11,844 nt of DNA. Source: Gammaproteobacteria bacterium (GTDB lineage: Bacteria > Pseudomonadota > Gammaproteobacteria > Chromatiales > Chromatiaceae). The translations under genes were made by a program, and so were the position numbers. Shown piece after piece: positions 1-6,141 of the stretch (position 1 is the stretch's first letter; the number at the start of each line of letters is the position of its first letter). The notes under the pieces were generated by a model. The model ran no database searches, was not told where the DNA came from, and saw nothing but the letters and a program-made list of their open reading frames with translations. Where the stretch lies: the NCBI GenBank assembly GCA_030620735.1, contig JAUXDV010000037.1:1-11844 (forward strand). The letters are read 5' to 3'.

Positions 1-1031
1 GCACCTGCTCAAACCATCCCGAGTTGCAGCAGGCGCGCCTGCGTGCAGCACTGCTGCGCCAAGACTGGGGGCAGCTGCTCACCTGGATCGATGCAATGCC
101 TGATGAGCTTCGACGACAGAAGCTGTGGCGATACTGGAAAGCGCGAGCGCTTGAACAAACAGGCTACACAGCAGCAGCCGCTGCACTCTTCAACAGCATT
201 GTAAGAGACCGCAGCTTCTATGCCTTTCTGGCCAGTGATCACATCTCCGCGCCATACGAGTATGCGCATGAAGCAACACCTGCCGGCAACGCTGAAATCA
301 GCCGCATGAAAAGCGATGCGGCAATGCTGCGCATGCGCGAGTTGCAACAGCTTGGGCGCCATGTTGATTTACGGCGTGAGTGGCGCCAGCAGATGCAACT
401 CCTGGATAAACCCGCTATGCAGGCAGCCGCAGTCGTCTATAACGAATGGGGCATGCTCGACCGCGCCATCTTCACACTTGCAAAAGCCGACTCCTGGGAT
501 GACATGGAGATGCGTTTTCCGCTCGAACACCGCAATTTGGTCGTAGAGTATGCACGCCTACGCGGCATCGACGTCTCCTGGGCCTATGCCATTTTGCGCC
601 AGGAGAGCGCCTTCATGGCGGAGATCAAATCCACTGCAGGCGCGCATGGCCTGATGCAGTTGCTGCCAGCCACAGCACGGCAGGTTGCGCGTCAATATGA
701 GATGAAGAGTCCCTCGGTCAGTGATCTCAGCAATCCGGCAACCAATATTGCGCTGGGCACAGGCTATCTGGGCATGATGATGGAGAAATTCGGCCACAAC
801 ATGACGCTGTCGACGGCAGCCTATAATGCAGGCCCCGGAGCCGTCAAAAAATGGCTTGGCCATCGGCACGGCAGCAAGCCGCTTCCTGCTGACATCTGGG
901 TAGAGCTGATCCCCTATGGGGAGACCCGCAAATATGTCAAATACGTCATGACCTACGCCACAATCTACGCCATGCGCCTTGGCGTCGAACAAATGACAAT
1001 CAGCGACCGGCTTGGTGTGATTCCGCCGTAA
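1..1031 (+). CDS. slt: Soluble lytic murein transglycosylase, C-terminal part (5' truncated by window edge)
   Basis: This is a periplasmic lytic transglycosylase, which cleaves the MurNAc-GlcNAc bond of peptidoglycan to give 1,6-anhydro-MurNAc ends during wall turnover. The frame is open from the left edge (first full codon at base 3) to TAA at 1029-1031, about 342 residues, so roughly the N-terminal half of an Slt70-like protein (usually 600-650 aa) lies outside. The visible N-terminal 180 residues are the helical superhelix (U/L domain). The rest is the lysozyme-like SLT domain: the catalytic Glu in RQESAF (codon 603-605), then GLMQLLPATA, NIALGTGYL, AYNAGPGAV and IPYGETRKYV, all family hallmarks in the expected order. 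A TTG at base 24 opens an apparent ORF but is internal, since the upstream codons are also in frame. The gene is followed by a repeat region rather than an obvious terminator. Confidence 0.95.
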   Translation, partial: TCSNHPELQQARLRAALLRQDWGQLLTWIDAMPDELRRQKLWRYWKARALEQTGYTAAAAALFNSIVRDRSFYAFLASDHISAPYEYAHEATPAGNAEISRMKSDAAMLRMRELQQLGRHVDLRREWRQQMQLLDKPAMQAAAVVYNEWGMLDRAIFTLAKADSWDDMEMRFPLEHRNLVVEYARLRGIDVSWAYAILRQESAFMAEIKSTAGAHGLMQLLPATARQVARQYEMKSPSVSDLSNPATNIALGTGYLGMMMEKFGHNMTLSTAAYNAGPGAVKKWLGHRHGSKPLPADIWVELIPYGETRKYVKYVMTYATIYAMRLGVEQMTISDRLGVIPP

Positions 1032-1048
1032 GTTGAAAAGAGTGTTTA

Positions 1049-1188
1049 ACCACAGATAAACACAGATGCACACAGATGTTGTTACATCTTTAAATCTGGT
1101 AACTTCTCAAAAGTCCGTGTAAATGCCGTCATTGCGAGGAATTATTGAGAAGTTACTAAATCTGTGTTTATCTGTGTGCATCTGTGGT
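1049..1188. repeat. Inverted repeat of 10-bp CACAGAT modules, interrupted by an insertion
   Basis: The left arm (1049-1077) is three tandem units, accacagat, aaacacagat and gcacacagat. The right arm (1160-1188) holds the same three units reverse-complemented. From the outside inward the order is acc, aaa, gca on the left but acc, gca, aaa on the right, so the two inner units are swapped between the arms. The shared CACAGAT core would still pair in a hairpin. If the 58-bp insertion at 1099-1156 and one copy of its 8-bp flank are removed, the arms come within about 16 nt of each other as a compact stem-loop. I recall similar CACAGAT-type intergenic repeats from many environmental bacterial genomes, but that cannot be confirmed here. 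It sits 18 nt after the slt stop and could act as a transcript 3' structure. Confidence 0.85.
1099..1156. mobile_element. 58-bp MITE-like insertion with 12-bp terminal inverted repeats and 8-bp target duplication
   Basis: The ends are perfect 12-bp inverted repeats, gtaacttctcaa (1099-1110) and ttgagaagttac (1145-1156). They are directly abutted by an 8-bp direct repeat, taaatctg, at 1091-1098 and 1157-1164. This is the geometry of a transposed element with its target-site duplication. Deleting the element plus one duplicate restores an uninterrupted CACAGAT hairpin. The interior contains GTCATTGCGAGGA, and most of the element (1100-1141) matches the reverse complement of 11368-11410 with about seven differences, so a related sequence exists beside thiG. 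It is far too short to encode a transposase and would have been moved in trans. The responsible family is unknown; several IS families make 8-bp duplications. Confidence 0.75.
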
Positions 1189-1266
1189 AAAAAAATGCAT
1201 CTGTACATCTCTCAACAAAGCATCTATTGTATTCATGGAATTCAATGATATGACGTACGAAACCCG

Positions 1267-1860
1267 ATGAAAACAATACTTGCTCTTTTGCCGCTGCTGC
1301 TCATCAGCAATGCTGCAGAAGCAGAGTACCGAACCATTGAGTCCCCGTTCGTTACCGGAATGCAGACCATGCTGGACGCCATGCGGCCCCGGGAGATCCT
1401 CAAAGACGGAAGTACACGCCGCTATTACAGATCGATCGAATCCCCCTTTGGTGATGAGAACTATCCGTTTGAATCTGCTCTTGGCGCCAAACCCATCGCA
1501 CCGGAACTGCGTGTAGAAGGCCGCTGGACAGGAAAATCAGGTGATGGCCTGTGGATCATGGATGGCTGGGTGCGCTTCTACAACCAGGGTGAATACCACG
1601 ATGCGCGCCTGCTGGTTGGAAAACAGCTGATCTATGTCGGCATTCCTGAAAGCGGTGAGATCTCCCGCTTTGAATATGGACTCAGGGGCGACCTGCTGGC
1701 GCTGCGCGACAGCAACGGCACGCTTTACCTCTATCAACGCAGCAGTTTCCCGTCCCACTCGGATGTCAAGAAATCCAGACACCCCGGTTCAAAAGAGAAG
1801 ACGGAGACCTACGAGAAGAAGCAAAAACGCAAAAAACCGCCGCAGCACAGCGACAGGTAG
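1267..1860 (+). CDS. Small secreted protein of unknown function with basic C-terminal tail
   Basis: I do not recognise a family for this 197-aa protein. Residues 1-19 form a signal peptide (Lys2, a hydrophobic run rich in Leu and Ile, then Ala-Glu-Ala), with likely cleavage before Glu20. The mature protein would start with an 8-residue motif, YRTIESPF (21-28), that recurs as YRSIESPF (54-61). The middle (about 80-165) has alternating hydrophobic and aromatic residues (GRWTGKSGDG, WIMDGWVRFYNQ) suggesting a beta-rich domain. The last 30 residues are strongly basic (KKQKRKK). No Cys or lipobox is seen. The final 72 bp overlap the 3' end of the convergent permease gene in exact codon register, so the Lys-rich tail is the complement of the permease's Leu/Phe-rich last helix. 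The start has only a weak ribosome site. The signal peptide and motif repeat argue that the gene is real. Confidence 0.7.
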   Translation: MKTILALLPLLLISNAAEAEYRTIESPFVTGMQTMLDAMRPREILKDGSTRRYYRSIESPFGDENYPFESALGAKPIAPELRVEGRWTGKSGDGLWIMDGWVRFYNQGEYHDARLLVGKQLIYVGIPESGEISRFEYGLRGDLLALRDSNGTLYLYQRSSFPSHSDVKKSRHPGSKEKTETYEKKQKRKKPPQHSDR

Positions 1861-2592
1861 CTGATGAGCAAGTTTTGCCCCCAGGGGAGTCAGCAGGTAA
1901 CTGCTGACGACGATTCCGACGATAGCCGGCCAGTAGAGATAACCTGTTGAAAACTCCGGCAAGGCGCTTTTACCCCACCCGGTCCAGGCGAAGCCAATGG
2001 CTCCGGCGACAGCAATGGGCAGACCGCAGGCGCTGGAAGTCGCGACAGCATTAACCATTGGAATACGATGCCAGCTTAACCAGGGTACGGTCAGAGATCC
2101 TCCTCCGATGCCAACGATGGATGAAATGGCGCCAATGACACCACCGGCAAGCATCGAGGTTACAGAGCCTGGCATGTGCCGTTGCGCTTGCGACGACGCA
2201 TTCATGACCATGCGCAGGCCGATAACGATGACAAAGATCGCAAACAACCGCTGCAGCCAGAAAGTCGGCAGCTGCTCAGCCACTGCAGCGCCTGCCAGCG
2301 CTCCGGCAAGAATACCGGGAGTCAGCGCCTTCGCCTGCCCCCACAACACCGCACCACGCCGCTGATGCGCCTGGATGGCGCCAATCGAGGTCGCAATAAT
2401 GGTTGCCAGTGATGAACCAACGGCAACATGCATCACTACGGACTCATCCATGCCCTGCTGGCGAAACAGCCAAACCAGCACCGGCACAATCACCAGCCCG
2501 CCGCCAACGCCCAGCATACCGGCCATGATGCCTGCGATTACACCAGTGATCAAATAAGCTGGAAAGTTGCCGGCAAGCAGAGTTAATTCCAT
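1789..2592 (-). CDS. TauE/SafE-family sulfite/anion exporter permease
   Basis: This is a 267-aa inner-membrane permease of the TauE/SafE (DUF81) family, whose members move sulfite, sulfoacetate or other small organosulfur anions; the substrate here cannot be told from sequence. The family's duplicated architecture is visible. Each half contains a glycine-rich helix signature, GVGGGLVIVPVL near residue 30 and GIGGGSLTVPWL in the second half, followed by long hydrophobic helices (about eight in total). The protein ends in a Leu/Phe-rich helix. The ATG at 2590-2592 is preceded by an A-rich stretch without a clear Shine-Dalgarno. It is divergent from the NDUFA9-like gene. Its last 24 codons, including the stop, lie antisense to the unknown secreted protein. 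Family assignment is firm, specificity is not. Confidence 0.93.
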   Translation of the reverse strand: MELTLLAGNFPAYLITGVIAGIMAGMLGVGGGLVIVPVLVWLFRQQGMDESVVMHVAVGSSLATIIATSIGAIQAHQRRGAVLWGQAKALTPGILAGALAGAAVAEQLPTFWLQRLFAIFVIVIGLRMVMNASSQAQRHMPGSVTSMLAGGVIGAISSIVGIGGGSLTVPWLSWHRIPMVNAVATSSACGLPIAVAGAIGFAWTGWGKSALPEFSTGYLYWPAIVGIVVSSYLLTPLGAKLAHQLPVAVLRRFFAFLLLLVGLRLLF

Positions 2593-2608
2593 TTTTTTGT
2601 TGTAGCAG

Positions 2609-2637
2609 TTGTCACGGTGAAAGAATCTGTTTATCGT
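2609..2637 (+). promoter_or_regulatory. Candidate sigma-70 promoter for the NDUFA9-like gene
   Basis: TTGTCA (2609-2614), a 17-nt spacer and TATCGT (2632-2637) match the sigma-70 consensus at 5/6 and 4/6 positions. Transcription would begin near 2644. That lies after the possible GTG start at 2617 and before the ATG at 2671, which supports the ATG. Inferred from pattern only. Confidence 0.4.
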
Positions 2638-2670
2638 ACATGCAGAATCAACGGGAGTGAAGAGTCAGTC

Positions 2671-3573
2671 ATGAAAATGAATAAAGTATGCATCATTGGC
2701 GGCAGCGGTTTTGTCGGCCACCATTTAGTTCCCAAACTGGCCAATGCAGGTATCGCATGCCGTATACCGGCGCGCCGCCCTCACCGCTACAGAAGCCTCG
2801 AAGTGCAGCAGGGCTGTGAACTGACATCGCTCGAAAATCTTGAGGTTGAAACACTCAGGCGCCATTTCGATGGCTGTGACGCGGTCATCAATCTGCTGGG
2901 CATTCTCAACGAAAGCAGCAACTGCAGCTTTGAGGAGATCCATGTCGAGGCGCCTGAAAAGATCCTCGAGGCCACTCAACAAAGTGGCGTCAAACGGCTG
3001 CTTCACATGAGCGCATTGAATGCCGACGAGAGCGAAGGCGCCAGCAACTACCTGAAAAGCAAAGGCAAGGGCGAAAACCTTTTGCTTATGCAGAACAACG
3101 GGGCGGTCAAGGTGACAACTTTCCGTCCTTCGGTCATCTTTGGCGACAATGACAGCTTCATCAACCGCTTTGCACAGCTGCTGCTGATACCCGGCCCCCT
3201 GCCGCTTGCCTGTGCAAACGCAAAATTTTCTCCGGTCTATGTAGGCGATGTGACGGCTGCTTTTCTCAAGGTGCTGACGGATGCATCCACTTTTGGCAAG
3301 AGTTACGAGCTGTGTGGTCCGCGCACATTGACACTGCGGGAAATCGTTGAATATGTTGCTCAAATCAAGGGTATTCATAAAAACGTCATCGGACTGGGAG
3401 ACGCCATGTCGCGTCTGCAGGCAAAGATTCTCGGCGTGATGCCCGGCAAGCCCTTCACCATGGACAACTACGACTCTCTGCAGAAACCTTCCATCTGCTC
3501 ACACAATGGTCTGCAGCAGCTTGGCATCAAGGCAACCGATATGGATGCCATCGTTCCACGTATGTTCAGTTAG
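2671..3573 (+). CDS. NDUFA9-like NAD(P)-binding epimerase/dehydratase family protein
   Basis: This is an atypical short-chain dehydrogenase of the family often labelled complex I NDUFA9 subunit-like. With the ATG at 2671 it is 300 aa. It begins almost directly with a Rossmann beta-strand and dinucleotide loop, GGSGFVG (residues 10-16). It continues with DAVINLLGIL, a central LLHMSALNA strand, a YxxxK pair (Tyr127, Lys131, in YLKSKGKGE) and TTFRPSVIFGDND. The C-terminal third carries YVGDVTAAF and YELCGPRTLTLREIV, typical of this subgroup. An in-frame GTG at 2617 would add 18 residues ahead of the fold and precedes the likely transcription start, so I reject it. The AGG/GAG-rich stretch before 2671 is a usable ribosome site. 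Only 9 nt separate it from folK, so the two are probably co-transcribed. No nuo genes are nearby; the role may be quinone- or lipid-related, but the substrate is unknown. Confidence 0.88.
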   Translation: MKMNKVCIIGGSGFVGHHLVPKLANAGIACRIPARRPHRYRSLEVQQGCELTSLENLEVETLRRHFDGCDAVINLLGILNESSNCSFEEIHVEAPEKILEATQQSGVKRLLHMSALNADESEGASNYLKSKGKGENLLLMQNNGAVKVTTFRPSVIFGDNDSFINRFAQLLLIPGPLPLACANAKFSPVYVGDVTAAFLKVLTDASTFGKSYELCGPRTLTLREIVEYVAQIKGIHKNVIGLGDAMSRLQAKILGVMPGKPFTMDNYDSLQKPSICSHNGLQQLGIKATDMDAIVPRMFS

Positions 3574-3582
3574 CCCCTCAAA

Positions 3583-4086
3583 ATGCCGCAAATCTGGTTA
3601 AGCCTGGGCAGCAATCAGCAGAGAAAGCGCCATCTCTGCCTGGCTATGCGCCGGCTTAGAGACTATCTGGGTGAGGCGCAGGTCTCACCTGTCTACGAAT
3701 CTGACGCAGAGGGTTTCAGCGGACCAGACTTCTACAACCTGATCGCGGGTTTTGAAACCGAACAGAGTGCCGAAGAGTTGATCGCCCTCCTCTCCCGCAT
3801 CGAGGATAATCTTGGACGTATACGCGGTGAGCAGAAGTTCAGCTCCAGAAATATCGATATCGACCTGCTCACCTACGGCGACCAGATCTTCCCGGTATGT
3901 GGAAAAAAACTCCCCAGAGAGGATATCCTTGACTACGCCTTCGTGCTGAAGCCGCTTGCCGATATTGCCCCGCAGCAACTCCATCCACTCACAGAAAAGA
4001 CCTACCTGCAGCATTGGCAGGAATTTTCGCCAAAACCGCAGCATATGAAACAGGTCAGCTCTGATTTTCTCGACAACGACTGCTGA
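3583..4086 (+). CDS. folK: 2-amino-4-hydroxy-6-hydroxymethyldihydropteridine pyrophosphokinase (HPPK)
   Basis: FolK transfers pyrophosphate from ATP to 6-hydroxymethyl-7,8-dihydropterin, the step before dihydropteroate synthase in folate biosynthesis, in the cytoplasm. The 167-aa length is close to the usual 160. Visible motifs are LSLGSN (6-11), the substrate-binding FYNLI (50-54), and the signature SRNIDIDLLTYGD (88-100). The last contains Arg89 and the catalytic metal-binding pair Asp92 and Asp94 (E. coli Asp95/Asp97). The C-terminal AFVLKPLADIAP stretch is also conserved. It starts 9 nt after the NDUFA9-like stop, which implies coupled expression, although no strong Shine-Dalgarno is present. 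No folB, folP or pcnB is in the window. Confidence 0.95.
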   Translation: MPQIWLSLGSNQQRKRHLCLAMRRLRDYLGEAQVSPVYESDAEGFSGPDFYNLIAGFETEQSAEELIALLSRIEDNLGRIRGEQKFSSRNIDIDLLTYGDQIFPVCGKKLPREDILDYAFVLKPLADIAPQQLHPLTEKTYLQHWQEFSPKPQHMKQVSSDFLDNDC

Positions 4087-4097
4087 ACAAAAACACA

Positions 4098-4126
4098 CGG
4101 ACATCTTTCCTGATTTCAGCTAAAAT
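4098..4126 (+). promoter_or_regulatory. Candidate sigma-70 promoter for the PfkB kinase gene
   Basis: CGGACA (4098-4103), a 17-nt spacer and TAAAAT (4121-4126) match the consensus at 4/6 and 5/6. The -10 hexamer covers the in-frame ATG at 4125, so that ATG could not be translated from this transcript. This favours the ATG at 4161. Confidence 0.45.
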
Positions 4127-4160
4127 GCGCGGTTACATTACACCTCGAAAACAACCCCTA

Positions 4161-5144
4161 ATGAAATACCACGTCTACGGCATCGGCAATGCGCTGGTCG
4201 ATAAAGAGTTTGAAGTCAGCGACGAATTTTTAAATCAGCAGCAGATCGAAAAAAGAGTGATGACGCTGATCGACGATGAGGCGCATGTTCGCCTGCTGGA
4301 TGATCTGAAACAGGAGTTTGGCCTTAAAAAACGCGCCGGCGGCGGCTCGGCGGCCAACACCATGGTTGCTATCAGCCAGTTTGGCGGCAATACATTCTAC
4401 GCCTGCAAGGTGGGCGATGACGAGCAGGGTCAATTCTACATGCACGACCTGCATGCTGCCGGCGTCAAGACCCGTCTGGACCAGGTGAAAAAAGAGGGCA
4501 TGACCGGCAAGTGCATGGTAATGGTCACGCCGGATGCCGAACGCACCATGAACACCTTTCTCGGTATTACGACCGATTTTTCCGTCAACGAACTCCACTT
4601 CGAAGACCTCAAGGAGTCGGAGTACCTCTATATTGAAGGCTACCTGGTGACATCCGACCTGTCACGCACAGCCGTGTGCAAGGCGCGTGAAATGGCCGCC
4701 GAACATCAGGTCAAAACGGCTCTGACATTCTCCGATCCCTCGATGGTGACCTATTTCCGGGACGGCGTCAGCGAAATCGTCGGCGATGGTGTCGATATCC
4801 TGTTTTGCAATGAGGAAGAGGCGCAAATTTATACCGGCAGGGAGAGTCTTGACGAGGCAATCGAAGAGCTTTGCCTGATCGCGAAAAAGCTGGTGGTCAC
4901 ACTGGGCAGCAAGGGCGCGCTGATCATCAACGGCGACGGGCGCATCAGCATCGACGCCGTTCCCACACAGGCTGTTGACACCAATGGCGCCGGAGACATG
5001 TTTGCCGGCACTTTTCTCTATGCGGTCACCCACGGTATGAGTGACAGGCAGGCCGGTGAGCTTGCCAGCCGCGCAGCCTCACAAATCGTCTCCACCTTCG
5101 GCGCAAGACTGGAGAAGAGCGATCACCAGGCCCTGCTGCAATAA
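4161..5144 (+). CDS. PfkB-family carbohydrate/nucleoside kinase, probably adenosine kinase
   Basis: This ribokinase-fold (PfkB) kinase resembles the bacterial proteins annotated as adenosine kinase, which would phosphorylate adenosine to AMP for purine salvage. From the ATG at 4161 it has 327 aa, a normal length. The fold begins at once with the first strand, YHVYGIGNALVD. PfkB signature 1 is seen as GGGSAANT (60-67) followed by FGG and KVGDDEQG. Signature 2, DTNGAGD (273-279), supplies the anion hole and the catalytic base Asp279. VVTLGSKGALI precedes it, as in the family. An ATG at 4125 in the same frame would add 12 non-conserved residues and overlaps the probable -10 box, so it is not preferred. 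Sugar specificity (adenosine versus ribose or fructose) cannot be proved by inspection. Confidence 0.9.
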   Translation: MKYHVYGIGNALVDKEFEVSDEFLNQQQIEKRVMTLIDDEAHVRLLDDLKQEFGLKKRAGGGSAANTMVAISQFGGNTFYACKVGDDEQGQFYMHDLHAAGVKTRLDQVKKEGMTGKCMVMVTPDAERTMNTFLGITTDFSVNELHFEDLKESEYLYIEGYLVTSDLSRTAVCKAREMAAEHQVKTALTFSDPSMVTYFRDGVSEIVGDGVDILFCNEEEAQIYTGRESLDEAIEELCLIAKKLVVTLGSKGALIINGDGRISIDAVPTQAVDTNGAGDMFAGTFLYAVTHGMSDRQAGELASRAASQIVSTFGARLEKSDHQALLQ

Positions 5145-5156
5145 GCTGCATATTGT

Positions 5157-5190
5157 CCCCTCTCCCCCGGAGAGAGGATTAGGGTGAGGG
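5157..5190. repeat. Short palindromic repeat of the CCCTCTCC...GGGTGAGGG type between convergent genes
   Basis: The unit runs from CCCCTCTCCCCC to AGGGTGAGGG and folds locally (CCTCTC at 5159-5164 with GAGAGG at 5172-5177). It fills almost all of the 47-bp gap between the stop codons of the convergent kinase and tag genes, so it may serve as a bidirectional 3' structure. I recall this motif as a widespread intergenic repeat in proteobacteria, and it occurs only once in this window. No U-tract follows, so I do not call it an intrinsic terminator. Confidence 0.6.
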
Positions 5191-5191
5191 C

Positions 5192-5770
5192 TTACTGCTT
5201 GAAATCCACAATCTCCCGGTAACGAAAACAGTCGGTAGTATGGTCATTCACCATGCCTGTCGCCTGCATGAAGGCATAGCAGATTGTAGTGCCGACAAAT
5301 TTGAAGCCGCGTTTTTTCATCTCCAGGGCCATCAGATCTGACTGCGGCGTATTGGCCGGCACATCCTCCGTTTTGTGGAAATGATTGTGCAGAGGTTCGC
5401 CGTCAACAAACTGCCACACCCACTCGGCAAACCCGCCCGACTGCTGCATGATCTCCAGGTAGATGCGCGCATTGGTCACGGCGGCATTGACTTTGAGGCG
5501 ATTCCTGACAATAGCCGGGTTAGCGAGCAACTTCTGGATTTTATTATCATCATATGCGGCAATCTTCAGCGCATCAAAATCGTCAAATGCGGCACGGTAA
5601 CCCTCACGTTTGTTGAGAATTGTCGACCAGCTGAGTCCGGCCTGTGCGCCTTCGAGAATCAGAAATTCAAACAGTTTGCGGTCATCATGCAACGGCACGC
5701 CCCACTCGGTATCGTGATACTCCTGTTCCAGAGGTGAGGCGCAGGCCCATTGGCATCGCATGATCGGCAT
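5192..5770 (-). CDS. tag: DNA-3-methyladenine glycosylase I
   Basis: Tag removes 3-methyladenine from alkylated DNA and starts base-excision repair. The 192-aa protein follows the E. coli enzyme along its length (YHDTEWGVP, LEGAQAGLSW, KKRGFKFVGTTICYAFMQATG). The structural zinc ligands are intact: Cys6 and His19 near the N-terminus, His177 and Cys181 near the C-terminus, with the same 13- and 4-residue spacings as E. coli Cys4/His17 and His175/Cys179. Glu40, in LEGAQAG, matches the conserved acidic residue of the active site. The ATG at 5768-5770 has a weak GAG seven bases upstream. An ATG three codons further in (5759-5761) would give an N-terminus even closer to E. coli, so either may be used. 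The gene ends against the 5157-5190 repeat and lies downstream of tRNA-Gly on the same strand. Confidence 0.96.
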   Translation of the reverse strand: MPIMRCQWACASPLEQEYHDTEWGVPLHDDRKLFEFLILEGAQAGLSWSTILNKREGYRAAFDDFDALKIAAYDDNKIQKLLANPAIVRNRLKVNAAVTNARIYLEIMQQSGGFAEWVWQFVDGEPLHNHFHKTEDVPANTPQSDLMALEMKKRGFKFVGTTICYAFMQATGMVNDHTTDCFRYREIVDFKQ

Positions 5771-5801
5771 ATTGATCTCAAAGGCAGGTGGGGCGTGAAT
5801 G

Positions 5802-5875
5802 TGGAGCGGGTGATGGGGATCGAACCCACATTTGAAGCTTGGGAAGCTCCAGTTCTACCATTGAACTACACCCGC
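5802..5875 (-). tRNA. tRNA-Gly, anticodon CCC
   Basis: The reverse strand folds into a full 74-nt cloverleaf including an encoded CCA (5802-5804). The 7-bp acceptor stem GCGGGTG/CACCCGC is perfect. The D arm is GTTC/GAAC with loop AATGGTA. The anticodon stem is GGAGC/GCTTC (one G-T pair) with loop TTCCCAA. The T arm is GTGGG/CCCAT with loop TTCGATC. Loop positions 34-36 are CCC (plus strand 5841-5843), which reads GGG glycine codons. The discriminator base is U, as in glycine tRNAs. It may be transcribed alone or with the downstream tag gene (31-nt gap). Confidence 0.95.
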
Positions 5876-5892
5876 AGCCAACTTACATGGCG

Positions 5893-5898
5893 ATTATA
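5893..5898 (-). promoter_or_regulatory. Candidate -10 box for tRNA-Gly
   Basis: A perfect TATAAT lies on the reverse strand 17 nt ahead of the tRNA 5' end. No convincing -35 hexamer occurs at 16-18 nt spacing, so the call rests on position and the perfect -10. Confidence 0.4.
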
Positions 5899-5960
5899 AC
5901 CATAATTACGCAGATAGATGAAATGCAAAACAATCCCGCAAAATTTCCATCAAAGGAGTG

Positions 5961-5988
5961 TTGACTAAGGGATAAATCCGTATATAAT
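5961..5988 (+). promoter_or_regulatory. Strong sigma-70 promoter for the cold-shock gene
   Basis: TTGACT (5961-5966), a 16-nt spacer and a perfect TATAAT (5983-5988) form the best promoter match in the window. Transcription would start near 5995. That gives a leader of about 147 nt, similar in length to the 159-nt leader of E. coli cspA. Confidence 0.75.
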
Positions 5989-5994
5989 CCACTT

Positions 5995-6141
5995 AGCTTG
6001 AAAGTACGTTTATATTTATGCACACCATTTCGATGTCTCGTCTTTAGTAGCTCGTCCTGTTTACATAAGTAATAGCAGCACATTCCAGCCAAACTGCCTT
6101 TTTAAAAGGCTTCAATACTCGTAATATCAATAGGATAGATT
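5995..6141 (+). promoter_or_regulatory. Long 5' untranslated leader of the cold-shock mRNA
   Basis: No gene is seen between the promoter and the ATG at 6142. The leader is AU-rich and contains one clear local palindrome, gcctttttaaaaggc (6096-6110), close to the ribosome site AGGA (6132-6135, 6 nt before the ATG). In cspA-type mRNAs such leaders change fold with temperature and govern stability and translation. That this one does so is inferred from length, position and gene identity. I do not see an unambiguous E. coli-type cold box. Confidence 0.55.

Noticed and set aside
558..1073. 171-residue leftward ORF opposite slt
   Set aside because: It is antisense to the conserved SLT catalytic domain and starts inside the CACAGAT repeat. 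No family resemblance was seen.
1049..1188. Possible CRISPR array from regularly spaced CACAGAT units
   Set aside because: Units are contiguous 10-bp modules without spacers, occur in inverted arms, and no cas gene is nearby.
2617..2670. GTG start giving the NDUFA9-like protein 18 extra residues
   Set aside because: The extension lies before the Rossmann strand, overlaps the probable promoter, and has a worse ribosome site than the ATG at 2671.
4125..4160. Upstream ATG for the PfkB kinase
   Set aside because: The ATG is inside the probable -10 hexamer and the 12 added residues do not belong to the family's N-terminus.
5883..6092. 69-residue leftward ORF in the cold-shock promoter region
   Set aside because: It lies across the strong csp promoter and leader and the probable tRNA -10 box. 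It has no ribosome site or recognisable composition and is explained as a chance frame.
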